DNA of 34,036 nucleotides from Chitinophagales bacterium. GTDB lineage: Bacteria; Bacteroidota; Bacteroidia; Chitinophagales; Saprospiraceae. The notes under the pieces are model-generated. The model ran no database searches and was not told where the DNA came from. It saw nothing but the letters and a program-made list of their open reading frames with translations. The stretch lies in NCBI GenBank assembly GCA_022360175.1, contig JAKSDI010000186.1, forward strand, positions 1-34,036. The letters are read 5' to 3'. Shown here piece after piece: positions 1-8,901 of the stretch; positions within the stretch are counted from its first letter, which is position 1, and each line of letters opens with the position of its first letter. The translations under genes and the position numbers were made by a program.

Positions 1-55
1 AAATATAAGCCGATTAGCGACGAAATAAGTCCGATTAATAAATCCCAAACATGCT

Positions 56-940
56 CTAAAACTTCAATTGCTCGTGTTTATCCCACAGTCCCCAATAAGC
101 ACCTACATCCCCTTCTGCTCCTACTTTCCAGGATTCATCAAAAGACGAAAAGTAAAACATTTCAATCTGCTCCTGTGTCGCCCATTGCTGCATATTCAGG
201 AAATACCGCAGTGCATTTTCTTTAGAAGGATGGGCATCATCCAGAGCCGTTCCCTGACTGGGCCAGCCTGTTTCAGAAATGATCACTTTTTTACCCTTAG
301 CAGCATGTAATGCCTGATAATACATCTGTTTGATGTGTATTAAGCTATAGTCAATATTACAACCTTCCCAGAATGGGTAACAGTTGGCTAAGACAATGTC
401 GCAGGCAGCTGTTATATCTGGACGCTGGCTAAACTCATAATAAGCATCTACATAAGCCACCGGAATGCCTGGTAAAGCTTCTTTAACCCGGTAAATGTAA
501 TGGAGTAATTCATCTTCCTTTAGATCTTTCCTATACATCACCTCATTTCCTACTGCTGCAATATCTACATAGCCTTCCTTTGCCAATTTGATCAAGCTGG
601 CTATTTCTTGTTCATTAAGTGCTTTGTCATCACCTAGCCAGGCACCAACTAGCGTTTTAATACCCAACTCACGGGCTACTACAGGCACTAATTCATTCCC
701 CTCTATACAGGAAAAGGAACGAATCCATTTTATATATGGAGCGATGATGCTCATACGCCTTTGTATTTGTGATTTGGTCAGTATGGAACCAGGTTTTTGT
801 CCTTCATCATAAGCACTGTAACACAAACCATGCATGCCTTGCTGGAGCACCTTTTCAAAAAGAGCCTGGCTTTCAAAGCTCTTCTGTGTCGGGTCTATAC
901 CTTTGATATTCCGTTTTTCACCACTGATATTTGAAGACAT
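56..940 (-). CDS. Cytoplasmic GH17-like beta-1,3-glucan hydrolase/transferase
   Basis: A 294-residue TIM-barrel enzyme of glycoside hydrolase family 17 (beta-1,3-glucanases and glucan transglycosylases). Both family hallmarks are visible: AAVGNE with the probable acid/base Glu133, and ISETGWPS with the probable nucleophile Glu223; an aromatic-rich stretch (FYFSSFDESWK) follows. There is no signal peptide, lipobox or membrane segment: the start MSSNISGEK is polar, so the protein is expected in the cytoplasm. It lies 28 bases after the MFS symporter gene and is probably the last visible gene of the same operon, although transcription may continue past the left edge. By inference it acts on beta-glucan oligosaccharides imported by the symporter. 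It shares its family, but not its location, with the GH17 lipoprotein at 4072-5355. Family assignment is firm; substrate and hydrolysis versus transglycosylation are open. Confidence 0.88.
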   Translation of the reverse strand: MSSNISGEKRNIKGIDPTQKSFESQALFEKVLQQGMHGLCYSAYDEGQKPGSILTKSQIQRRMSIIAPYIKWIRSFSCIEGNELVPVVARELGIKTLVGAWLGDDKALNEQEIASLIKLAKEGYVDIAAVGNEVMYRKDLKEDELLHYIYRVKEALPGIPVAYVDAYYEFSQRPDITAACDIVLANCYPFWEGCNIDYSLIHIKQMYYQALHAAKGKKVIISETGWPSQGTALDDAHPSKENALRYFLNMQQWATQEQIEMFYFSSFDESWKVGAEGDVGAYWGLWDKHEQLKF

Positions 941-968
941 ATTAAAAGTAATTTTTTAAATGGCATTT

Positions 969-2399
969 CTAAAGCTCCCCTCTGCGGGCAATTAGCTGTT
1001 CTTTTATTTCATGGGCACGCTCTTCAGTAAGGCTATAGCTCCGCATTACCCATATAGCAAGTGCCGCTGTAGCTGCTGGAACAATAATATCTGCTATGCG
1101 TAAATTGGTGAGTGTTTCTACAGTTTGAGTAGTCGTGTTTTGATCAAAACCAATTAGTTTCAAAACTAAACCGCCCAATACCAATGCAATTGCCTGGCCT
1201 AGTTTGACCATCCACCAATAGATTGCGCCAAATGTTCCTTCTTTTCTTGGCATTCCATTGTTCAATTCATCCAGGTCACATACATCAGCAGTCATACTCA
1301 TCATTAATGTAAACAGGCCGCCAATACCAAAAGCCATAAGAGGTATGGGGATAAACATCAGCCAGGGGTTGCCTGGATTAAAGCCCCACCACTTCAGAAT
1401 ATAACCGATGATGGATATAAGTGTAGAATAAATGAATGCTCTACGTTTGCCAAACTTATTAGACATCCAAGAAATCACTGGAATGACAAGGAAGGCAGTG
1501 ACAAATGCACTTATAGTAGAAAACCAGGCTGGCCAGTTTCCTGCTAATCCATAGTCGCCATTGAACATATAAAATACTATAATGAAATAGCTGAAAGAAG
1601 CGACCATTTGGAAGCCATTGAATACTAGGAATGTCGCTCCGCAAAGCTTCATGAAAGGCTTGTTTTTAGAAACCTGGATAATACCTTTCAAGAGGTCTTT
1701 CAGATTGGAAAATAAAGTTGAAAAAGTGATCTCTTTGCGGTTTTCCATATTGGCAGCATCTATACCCCTACAGAATATAGCAGGTAGAACACCTAGTACG
1801 ATACAGCAAGCTCCAACAACAATGGATAGTTTGCGAACACCTTCAGCCTGGGTGTTAAAGAGGTCGGGATCAGCTATAAGTACCCAAAACCAGGGTACAA
1901 TCATCCAGGCAATTTGTCCCATCGTTTGTGAAAAAGCCATCAGCCGAGTGCGCTCGTTGTAGTCAGAAGTCATCTCATAACCCAGCCCAATCAGGGGAGT
2001 GGAGAAGATGGTATTTCCGATAAGGTAAATCATAGAGAAAATCAGGAAATACCAGAAATTATAGGATTGTGAATTTTCAGCATCAAGCTGCCATAATACA
2101 GCAAATAGGATACCGCTCAGAATTGCTCCGGCAAAAATATATGGTCTTCTGCGCCCATATTTTGATTTAGTGTTGTCCGATATGAAACCCATGATTGGGT
2201 CTGTGATGGCATCAAATATTCTAGGCAGCCCCCCCAGAAGGCCTGCAAGGAAGGGGTCCATTCCAAAAGCAGTTAATAGGAAAAACATGAAAACCCCTAA
2301 AGCACCTGGAAGCAAATTATTGACCAGATGGCCTGCACCAAACGCAAATTTCTGAATAGGAGGTACTTTGTCTTTTGCAGCAGTTTTATACTTACTCAT
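969..2399 (-). CDS. GPH-family MFS sugar:cation symporter
   Basis: A 476-residue polytopic inner-membrane protein with about twelve hydrophobic segments, matching the glycoside-pentoside-hexuronide (melibiose-type) cation symporter family. The best mark is the conserved loop at residues 63-88, with DPIMGFISD followed by the basic YGRRRPYI, typical of this family after the second membrane segment. A second family-like loop, NKFGKRRAF, lies in the C-terminal half. The ATG start has the gene 19 bases behind the GH30 stop, and the cytosolic GH17 gene follows by 28 bases, so the three are almost certainly co-transcribed. Context points to import of beta-glucan di- or oligosaccharides from the periplasm. 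Substrate specificity cannot be read from the sequence. Confidence 0.9.
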   Translation of the reverse strand: MSKYKTAAKDKVPPIQKFAFGAGHLVNNLLPGALGVFMFFLLTAFGMDPFLAGLLGGLPRIFDAITDPIMGFISDNTKSKYGRRRPYIFAGAILSGILFAVLWQLDAENSQSYNFWYFLIFSMIYLIGNTIFSTPLIGLGYEMTSDYNERTRLMAFSQTMGQIAWMIVPWFWVLIADPDLFNTQAEGVRKLSIVVGACCIVLGVLPAIFCRGIDAANMENRKEITFSTLFSNLKDLLKGIIQVSKNKPFMKLCGATFLVFNGFQMVASFSYFIIVFYMFNGDYGLAGNWPAWFSTISAFVTAFLVIPVISWMSNKFGKRRAFIYSTLISIIGYILKWWGFNPGNPWLMFIPIPLMAFGIGGLFTLMMSMTADVCDLDELNNGMPRKEGTFGAIYWWMVKLGQAIALVLGGLVLKLIGFDQNTTTQTVETLTNLRIADIIVPAATAALAIWVMRSYSLTEERAHEIKEQLIARRGEL

Positions 2400-2418
2400 G
2401 ATGTTGTCTTTCTATAGG

Positions 2419-3912
2419 TTATGAGTTAGAGATCATTGCAGTTTGAATGGCCTGGGCACTGATAGAGAAGCTTGTTGTTTTGTCCCCAATCGAAATGTTT
2501 AGTTTTCGATTTTCGTCACCTTGATTTAAGATTACTATGACGATAGAACCGTCTGGATTTTTGGCAGCAGTTGCCATGATTGCTTCATCAGAAAGTTCTA
2601 TACCTATGCGCTGAGCACCGGGGCGTATGTATTTACTAAAATGAACAAGGGTATAATAAATTGGGGTGAAGTAAACTTCGTCTTGATCCGGATCGACAAT
2701 TACGGGAGCTACACACCAGTTTTTAAACCAGTTGGGGCCTCCTTGTTTGTCCAGTACCATGTTCCAGTCTATCCAGCCGTCAACCCAGTTATTAAGGCAT
2801 CCAATAATGTCTCGGGCATAACGATATACAGGGACGTATTTAGGGTGCAGGTATTTTTCCTCTTCTGAAGCCCAATCCCAACCCCAGTCTGTTGCCTCTT
2901 TTGACCAATACCATTGATCATCTTGCCATTTTGGTACTTCGGCATCTACACAAGCCTCCGATTGAATGAGGTATTTTTCAGGAGCAGCATTGTGAGCATA
3001 TTGGAGTGATTCCGGAAACCAGTCATAAGTGCTGGCGTACCAGTGAACGGCCATTCCGTCAAAGTATTTGAAAGATGCTTCGTCTTTGTACATAGCATCT
3101 GCCCATTTTTTTAATTCTTCACCTCTGTTTTGGTCATAGCCAAAAATTTTCACGTTATGATTATCTGCTTCCAGTTTGGGGCCAAGATGATTTTTAACGA
3201 ACAAACTCATCTCTTCTGGTGAATAATGCATACTCTCCCAGTTATTGTCGTTCCCCAATGGTTCGTTTTCTACGGTTACTGCCCAAATTGCTATATCTTC
3301 GGAGGCATAAGCATCCAAATATTTAGAAAAAAATAAAGCCCAGGTATCATAGTATTGAGGGAGTAATTTGCCACCTCGCCAGTCGTTATTGTCTTTCATC
3401 CAGGGAGGTGCCGTCCAGGGAGAGGCAATAATTTTAAATCCATCTTTGGAGATCTCCATTGCATCTTTAATCATCGGAATGATATCATCCCTGTCTTCTT
3501 CTATAGAGAAATGTTGTAAGCTGCTATCACCAGCTATTGGAGCATATGAATAATTGCTCAGGGAAAAATCACAGGAATTAATGTGCGTGCGGGTTAAAGT
3601 ATAATTAGCTCCTTCTTCCCCAAAATAAGCTTGAAGTATTGCTGTACGCTTTTCCGGGCTCAATTGGTTAAGCAAGTAAGCGGATGCCTCGGTGAATGAG
3701 CCTCCAAAACCAGTGATCGTTTGAAATGTTTTATTAGGTAATAATTTGATATCTGATTGCTTTTCTGCAGAAGCAAATTCCGTTAGCTTTTTAAGCTGAT
3801 GTCCTTGTGCTGAAGTTTCGTAAACTTCTATATTCAGGTCATTTTTATGAGTACATGCTTTTATCATAAGTATAAAAAATAGGCATATTGATAAGGATCG
3901 TATGGGTATCAT
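2419..3912 (-). CDS. GH30 glycosidase lipoprotein (probable beta-1,6-glucanase)
   Basis: A 497-residue lipoprotein of glycoside hydrolase family 30. The signal peptide ends in a lipobox-like stretch with Cys20 (MIKAC). Family marks include ITGFGGSFTEAS near residue 67, SPWTAPPWMK near 164, VTVENEP with the acid/base Glu217, and LIQSEACV with the probable nucleophile Glu319. A C-terminal beta-sandwich of about 80 residues completes the usual GH30 architecture. Subfamily members include glucosylceramidases and endo-beta-1,6-glucanases. Among GH16 and GH17 neighbours, removal of beta-1,6 branches or linkages of laminarin-like glucan is the natural role, but that is inference. A 159-base gap separates it from the upstream GH17 gene and only 19 bases from the downstream symporter. 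No clear acidic lipoprotein-export signal follows the cysteine (THKND), so inner- versus outer-leaflet placement is uncertain. Confidence 0.9.
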   Translation of the reverse strand: MIPIRSLSICLFFILMIKACTHKNDLNIEVYETSAQGHQLKKLTEFASAEKQSDIKLLPNKTFQTITGFGGSFTEASAYLLNQLSPEKRTAILQAYFGEEGANYTLTRTHINSCDFSLSNYSYAPIAGDSSLQHFSIEEDRDDIIPMIKDAMEISKDGFKIIASPWTAPPWMKDNNDWRGGKLLPQYYDTWALFFSKYLDAYASEDIAIWAVTVENEPLGNDNNWESMHYSPEEMSLFVKNHLGPKLEADNHNVKIFGYDQNRGEELKKWADAMYKDEASFKYFDGMAVHWYASTYDWFPESLQYAHNAAPEKYLIQSEACVDAEVPKWQDDQWYWSKEATDWGWDWASEEEKYLHPKYVPVYRYARDIIGCLNNWVDGWIDWNMVLDKQGGPNWFKNWCVAPVIVDPDQDEVYFTPIYYTLVHFSKYIRPGAQRIGIELSDEAIMATAAKNPDGSIVIVILNQGDENRKLNISIGDKTTSFSISAQAIQTAMISNS

Positions 3913-3993
3913 TGGTTATGATTTTAGACTTCCTCGTTGGTATGACGAATGCATTTTTCTAATGAATAGCACAGATAAGATTGACAATATCCA

Positions 3994-4022
3994 TCCCTGC
4001 ATTGGTAAAACAAGAGCAGGGA
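3994..4022. other. Small hairpin between GH17 and GH30 genes
   Basis: TCCCTGC at 3994-4000 pairs perfectly with GCAGGGA at 4016-4022 around a 15-base loop, inside the 159-base gap between the GH17 lipoprotein and GH30 genes. No T-run follows it on the minus strand, so it is not a convincing terminator. It may be an intercistronic processing or stability hairpin. Confidence 0.3.
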
Positions 4023-4071
4023 AACTATTTGTTACTTCTTACCGAAAGTGTTAACAGAGTTAGTACTTAGC

Positions 4072-5355
4072 TCAAAATTCTCTTATTGCAGGCACGGCAA
4101 CTTCTTCGAGCAGGGCCGCTTTATTTCCATTGTATGTTTTGGTGATGAGTTGTCCGTTTCTGCCTAAATCTTTAAAGGTGCCACGATCAACTAAGTCCCA
4201 TAAAACATACTTTGCCTGTCCGTCTATGGTAAAAAGCCCGAAGTGATTTTCCGAACCATCAGGGTTTTGGGCATCTTTCCAGTTTTCGTTGAATGCTTCA
4301 AAATAAAAGCATGATACCTTGGCTTTATTAGACCATTCTCTGATACCCTGGTAATAAAGGGCTTGTTTATATTCATCTGTAGCTCTGGAACCAGTGGGGC
4401 CATAAAACTCTTTGGAAGTAGTGGCCCAGCCTGTTTCACCTATGTGGATGGGTTTGTCAGCCCCCAGGTTTTTGATGTAATCTGCAGTGTTCTGATATTG
4501 CTGTATTGCATAATCTCGGGCACGGTCCATTGCTGCTGCAATCTGTTCTTCTTTAGATAAATGTTCTTCTTCCTTAGAGATACCCCAAAAATCAGGATTA
4601 TAATGGGTATCATGCATAGGGTAGGTGTGGAGCGAAATATAATCAACAGCTTGTATTAACTTATTCAAGTCTTCTGTATGATATTCTTCACCCCCTCCTC
4701 CCCAGGAAGCAAAATTATCTGAACTTGTTATCCAGAGATCCTTTGGCAATTCCTGAGCCTGTTTGAGTTTTTGCAAGTGGTTGACCCATCTGAGTATGAC
4801 CTCTGCTTCTACGTAGTAGCTTGAGGCCCATTTTACCATAGCTTCATTTCCGACAGCAATGATTTTTACAATATCAGGATATTGATTTGCCAGGTCTACT
4901 GCTCTTTGAATTTCAGCCGTATTTTCTGTTTCATTTTCACCACTGTGATCTGGATTTGAAGTCCAGGCATCTTTACAGTCAATCCATGCTCCCAACATGA
5001 CATACATCTCAAAACTACTATCCTCCTCCTTTAACTCCCGTATCGCGGCTAGTACGTTAGAGGCATGTTTCAGTTTGACATTATAAGTACGCAGCACTTT
5101 AATACCCATTGCAGCGAGTACCTTCATATCCTCTTTAAGCTGAGCTACACCAGGTTGTATCTCGCGACTATTTTTCCGGTATCCTCCATAAGAAATAGCC
5201 AGGTAATCAGGATTGCCCAAAATATCTTTAGCCGTCATTTCTTTACCAGTGGATTTATCTGCCTTTTGCTTTGTGCTTGTATTCTGCTGTTGATCACAAG
5301 CACTGCAAAAGGCCAGCAGCATTATTATGCTTAATATGTGCAGGATAGTCTTCAA
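4072..5355 (-). CDS. GH17-family beta-1,3-glucanase lipoprotein
   Basis: A 427-residue lipoprotein with a GH17-type TIM barrel. The signal peptide (MKTILHILSIIMLLAFCSAC) ends at Cys20, followed by a Gln/Thr/Lys-rich linker of about 20 residues. The catalytic motifs are IIAVGNEAM with Glu171 as probable acid/base and HIGETGWAT with Glu307 as probable nucleophile. The chosen start is TTG at 5355, because it gives an intact n-region and hydrophobic core and no ATG lies suitably upstream; this is a rarer start codon. It lies 73 bases after GH16 and 159 before GH30. It should cleave or transfer beta-1,3-glucan chains at the cell envelope. It has a longer insertion around 130-150 and 215-225 than the cytosolic paralogue at 56-940. 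Exact specificity is unknown. Confidence 0.88.
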   Translation of the reverse strand: MKTILHILSIIMLLAFCSACDQQQNTSTKQKADKSTGKEMTAKDILGNPDYLAISYGGYRKNSREIQPGVAQLKEDMKVLAAMGIKVLRTYNVKLKHASNVLAAIRELKEEDSSFEMYVMLGAWIDCKDAWTSNPDHSGENETENTAEIQRAVDLANQYPDIVKIIAVGNEAMVKWASSYYVEAEVILRWVNHLQKLKQAQELPKDLWITSSDNFASWGGGGEEYHTEDLNKLIQAVDYISLHTYPMHDTHYNPDFWGISKEEEHLSKEEQIAAAMDRARDYAIQQYQNTADYIKNLGADKPIHIGETGWATTSKEFYGPTGSRATDEYKQALYYQGIREWSNKAKVSCFYFEAFNENWKDAQNPDGSENHFGLFTIDGQAKYVLWDLVDRGTFKDLGRNGQLITKTYNGNKAALLEEVAVPAIREF

Positions 5356-5428
5356 GTTGATGGATTGAAGTCGTTAAAAATTAACCTAAAAAATAAAGGA
5401 TAGCATGAAAATGAACAGCTGTTTATAG

Positions 5429-6253
5429 TCAGTTGCGATCTTCATACACGCGGACCCAATCGACCAGCATCGTTTGTGGGAAATTGGTATCACTGGTAGG
5501 AAAGCCTACATAATTTCCTCCTACAGCCAGATTTAAAATGATATGGAAGGTATGATCATAGACCCACTCACCATCTACATCTTCTGGTGTGATAACCTGA
5601 TATAAATGATCATCCACAAAGAAATAAATGTAGTCTACGCCCCACTCAACAGCAAATATGTGGAAGTCTGTATCAAATCGGTTTTGCTCTAGTGCAAAGC
5701 TTTTAGTTACTGCATTGCCTCCCGAATACCCGGGGCCATGTACAGAACCGTGAATCAAGTGAGGTTCATTACCTCGATACTCCATAACATCAATTTCACC
5801 ACACTGCGGCCAGCTTACCTCGTCGATATTAGAACCTAGCAGCCAGAAAGCAGGCCATATTCCGGGGCCCCAGGGCATTTTGATTCGAGCTTCATAACGA
5901 CCGTAGGTGAAATCGAATTTACCTTTAGTAGTAATTCGGGCAGAGGTGAAAGGAGAACCTGCAAATGACTCCTTACGTGCAACAATAGCCAGGTTGCCAT
6001 TTCCATCAAGGGATGCATTTTCTGGACGGTCTGTGTCGTATTCCAATTGTTGATTGCCCCAATCAGTACCTATATCAAAATTCCATTTAGCAGAATCTGG
6101 AAGTAGGCCTACCTCTCCTTCAAATTCATCTTCCCAAACGAGTTGCCAGTTGCCTTCTTTGATATCTGAAGATTTAGTACACCCCCATGATGTAAATAAA
6201 ATGATAGGCAGGCAACAGCCCATTAGAATATATACTTTAGATACCGAAGCCAT
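5429..6253 (-). CDS. GH16 endo-beta-1,3-glucanase (laminarinase-type) lipoprotein
   Basis: A glycoside hydrolase family 16 beta-jelly-roll enzyme. The signature GEIDVMEY carries the nucleophile Glu153, Asp155 and acid/base Glu158 (numbered from the start chosen here). The extra residue in the ExDxxE pattern and the motifs WPAFWLLG and HGPGYSGG fit laminarinase-type enzymes. The open frame runs 52 codons further upstream to 6409, but that stretch is read through a strong inverted repeat (6269-6311) and has no export signal. Starting at the ATG at 6253 gives MASVSKVYILMGCC and a lipoprotein signal ending in SWGC (Cys25), with a purine-rich stretch (GAAGAAAAAAA) just upstream. The mature enzyme is about 250 residues with no accessory module. 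It probably makes the first endo-cuts in laminarin-like glucan at the cell surface. A 217-base gap separates it from the glycan-binding lipoprotein gene. Confidence 0.92.
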   Translation of the reverse strand: MASVSKVYILMGCCLPIILFTSWGCTKSSDIKEGNWQLVWEDEFEGEVGLLPDSAKWNFDIGTDWGNQQLEYDTDRPENASLDGNGNLAIVARKESFAGSPFTSARITTKGKFDFTYGRYEARIKMPWGPGIWPAFWLLGSNIDEVSWPQCGEIDVMEYRGNEPHLIHGSVHGPGYSGGNAVTKSFALEQNRFDTDFHIFAVEWGVDYIYFFVDDHLYQVITPEDVDGEWVYDHTFHIILNLAVGGNYVGFPTSDTNFPQTMLVDWVRVYEDRN

Positions 6254-6268
6254 TTTTTTCTTCAGCAA

Positions 6269-6311
6269 AGCAACTTTTCTCACCAGGCCAGGCCTGGTGA
6301 AAAATGTAGCT
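6269..6311. repeat. Long imperfect palindrome upstream of GH16
   Basis: The core at 6280-6300 is a perfect palindrome, TCACCAGGCC, one A, then GGCCTGGTGA. The symmetry extends outward so that 18 of 21 positions pair in the arms 6269-6289 and 6291-6311, with weaker pairing beyond. It sits in the 217-base gap between the glycan-binding lipoprotein gene and the GH16 start, 16 bases upstream of the chosen ATG. As RNA it would form a strong stem in the GH16 leader. It lacks a following T-run on either strand, so a simple terminator is unlikely. An RNA-processing hairpin, an operator or a tiny palindromic repeat are all possible. Confidence 0.75.
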
Positions 6312-6470
6312 ATGGTGTTTAACACAACAGATGAGGAAAAATGCTTGAGATTTATGATAGATGCTTGTGAGCTGATATTGTTTGATAATTTCGAATTACG
6401 CCACTTCATTGGTTCTAGATTTTTTTGTTAAAGGGACTTCCTTTGAAGTATCCATTTTGATGACTATCAT

Positions 6471-8882
6471 TTATTCCTGGAAGTAGATATTGTCTAAGTA
6501 AATGTTGCCATCCCCTTCAAACTTGAATTGGAAAACATCAGCTAAGTCTACTCCGCTAAATTCCGATAATGGAATATCAACACTGCTCCAGCCAGAGGTA
6601 GGAACCGTCAATGCATAAGGCGTTTCCATAGGGCCCGGGCTGATTAAAAAGACATTCAGGGATGTTGAGTTAGCTGTCCAAAAATCAATATGTAGCGTAC
6701 TCATGCCCGAAACGTCTTGCGAACTTCCTAATTCTATACCCTGATAATTGAGTCCGGTATACAATAGAGTATTATTTCCATCAATAGGCACTTCGGTAAC
6801 AATCGTAGCTTGTCCCCAGTCAGGATTTAGATTTGTATTTGCGATATTCGTATAAGCATCACTAAATACGGAGATAACGTCAGAAGCTGGAGCCACCGGG
6901 TCTGGTGCTGCTGTTTCGGGTTCTGTAGGGTTGCCACCACCATCTTCACGATAGAAATAGATATTATCGATATAAATGGTGTTAGGATCACCCGAGATAA
7001 TAAGTTGAGCAAGGCTGCCGGTAGTAGTTAGGCCTGCAAAGGCAGACAATGGTAAATCTATCTCAACCCATGCTCCTGAAGTTAAGCCCGGTGTATTGGT
7101 ATCATCAAGCGTGAGTTCATGCTCCACATCATCACCTCCTCCGAAGGCACCATCTGCACCAAAGTCAACAATTTTGATCCTAAATACAGCAGGAGGGTTT
7201 ATGGCATCGGGAGTCCAGATATCCATATGGAAGCGTTCCATTGCGGAAGCATCTATTGTCTGACTTGTAAACTCAACTCCGGCGAAAACCAGGCCTGTAT
7301 ATAATTTCGCATCATCGCCAGCTATTTGCACATCTGCTACTTCAGCCTGATCCCATTCTGCCGACCAGGTATCTATCATTACATTAGTATAGGCATTGCT
7401 GTAAAGCGATATTACATCGGCAGGATCATTAGTTGGCGTAGGGGCTGCCGCAGTCGGGCCATTGCCAGTGGTCATACCACTATTGTAGTAATATACATTA
7501 TCGACAAAGAGGTTGGGTAAATCACCAGACAGTACCAGTTGAGCAATTTGTGCCCGATTGGTCAATCCCGTAAAATCCGAAAGCGGAATATCAAGGCTAA
7601 CCCATGATTCTGTACTAAGGACAGGAGCAGTGAAACTCAATTCATGGGAGGAATCATCTCCTCCACCAAAATTGCCATCTGCTCCGAAATCAACCAGTAA
7701 CACCTTAAATGAAGCAGGAGCATCAGTAGGATCAGGTGTCCATATGTCAATATGGAAATGGGTCATTTGTGTAGCATCAATTGGCTCCGCTTCTGTCAAA
7801 ATACCTACAAAATTGAGTTGTTTATAGCGTTTTACATCGTCATCTTCAATTTTTACGTCATCAACAAGTGCTGTAGAAAACTCCCAGAATGGATTCCATG
7901 TATCTACTAATACATCATCATATACATTGCTAAACATGGATATTACACTGTCAGGGTTTTCAGTTGGTGTGGGTGCTGGTGTAAGAGGGAGTAATGGGGC
8001 TCCGGTAGACTGAATCTTTAGTGAGCCGGTAGCTTCTATACCACCTACCTGGGCTGTAATGGTTGTCTCTCCAGCATCTAATACCGTCGCTATCCCATCA
8101 CTACCTACAGTAGCTATAGACTGATCTGAGGAGATAAAACTAAAATAAGAAGGTGAAATATCTGTACGTTGATCTATGCCATTAGGTAAGTTATAAGTCA
8201 TAGACAATCCACCGATTGTAAGCCGATCTCCAGTTTCGGCTGTGATTACCTGATTTTGCGATTCCAGAATGGCTGGACGGGGCTGGGAGAGTGTACCCAG
8301 TTTTTCAAATTGTACTTCGTCAATCCAAAAAGTATAGCCTCGTTCATCTTCAGGCCCTTCAGAATAGAAAAACATTCCTCGTTCCTGAGTAAGTATAGCA
8401 GGGTCAGGAATTGGGATATAATATTTCTCCCAATTGGTATTGACGGCTACATTGGAAATTGTTACCTGGTTTCGATTTGCTCCGAGGTCATTGCCAAAGC
8501 CGAGTATATCTATATTTGCTGCTTTAGATGCTTTTGCCCAAAATGTAAGTACATCATAGGCTCTGAGGTCCCGTCCAACAGCAGTGAAAAATGTTCCACC
8601 AGCATAAGCGCCTGCGGGGTCCTCAAAATCAGGTACTTCAAATCGCATAGATGAAGTGCCTTCAAATACTACCTCATTATCTACCTGAAAGGCAGTAACC
8701 TTTGAACCACCAAATGCAGCATAGTTTAATCCTGCACTAAAACCATCAATGAAGATCACTCCATTGGTTGGAAATTCGGCTGATTCCAGATCATCAATAT
8801 CTCTGCTGCAACTAAAAGGTAGTGAGAGGAATAACAGAAGGGCAGAGTATAGTGAAATCTTATATGTATTAATGACGTTCAT
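6471..8882 (-). CDS. Multidomain surface glycan-binding lipoprotein
   Basis: An 803-residue lipoprotein built only of beta-sandwich modules, with no catalytic domain recognised. The open frame extends to 9041, overlapping the upstream gene by 140 bases, but the ATG at 8882 is preferred: it follows AAGGGAA, leaves a 19-base gap, and begins a clean lipoprotein signal ending at Cys25 (LPFSC), followed by acidic residues that may aid surface export. Domains in order: a carbohydrate-binding-like sandwich (about 35-196), a bacterial Ig-like BIG2 domain (205-291), then three related modules (about 311-467, 488-645, 667-803) joined by Pro/Thr-rich linkers. Modules beginning DVIS(I/V/L)(F/Y)S are common in laminarin-locus proteins of marine Bacteroidota. 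It likely plays the role of a SusE/SGBP, holding beta-glucan at the surface. Ligand assignment is by context. Confidence 0.85.
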   Translation of the reverse strand: MNVINTYKISLYSALLLFLSLPFSCSRDIDDLESAEFPTNGVIFIDGFSAGLNYAAFGGSKVTAFQVDNEVVFEGTSSMRFEVPDFEDPAGAYAGGTFFTAVGRDLRAYDVLTFWAKASKAANIDILGFGNDLGANRNQVTISNVAVNTNWEKYYIPIPDPAILTQERGMFFYSEGPEDERGYTFWIDEVQFEKLGTLSQPRPAILESQNQVITAETGDRLTIGGLSMTYNLPNGIDQRTDISPSYFSFISSDQSIATVGSDGIATVLDAGETTITAQVGGIEATGSLKIQSTGAPLLPLTPAPTPTENPDSVISMFSNVYDDVLVDTWNPFWEFSTALVDDVKIEDDDVKRYKQLNFVGILTEAEPIDATQMTHFHIDIWTPDPTDAPASFKVLLVDFGADGNFGGGDDSSHELSFTAPVLSTESWVSLDIPLSDFTGLTNRAQIAQLVLSGDLPNLFVDNVYYYNSGMTTGNGPTAAAPTPTNDPADVISLYSNAYTNVMIDTWSAEWDQAEVADVQIAGDDAKLYTGLVFAGVEFTSQTIDASAMERFHMDIWTPDAINPPAVFRIKIVDFGADGAFGGGDDVEHELTLDDTNTPGLTSGAWVEIDLPLSAFAGLTTTGSLAQLIISGDPNTIYIDNIYFYREDGGGNPTEPETAAPDPVAPASDVISVFSDAYTNIANTNLNPDWGQATIVTEVPIDGNNTLLYTGLNYQGIELGSSQDVSGMSTLHIDFWTANSTSLNVFLISPGPMETPYALTVPTSGWSSVDIPLSEFSGVDLADVFQFKFEGDGNIYLDNIYFQE
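6480..7952 (-). repeat. Three tandem carbohydrate-binding-like modules (protein repeat)
   Basis: Three homologous modules of about 135-157 residues are encoded at 7485-7952, 6951-7418 and 6480-6881. Each opens with a D(S/V)ISxxS-type strand, has a (H/M)xDxWT centre, an IPLS(D/E/A)F strand and ends with (V/I)DN(V/I)Y(Y/F). The first two share an inserted acidic glycine-rich loop (VDFGADG, FGGGDD) that could bind calcium; the third lacks it. This points to an internal duplication followed by divergence. Confidence 0.8.
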
Positions 8883-8901
8883 TTCCCTTGATTTTAGTTT
8901 G

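Noticed and set aside
6254-6409. N-terminal extension of the GH16 reading frame
   Set aside because: It is read through a strong inverted repeat, lacks any export signal and would bury the lipoprotein signal that starts at 6253.
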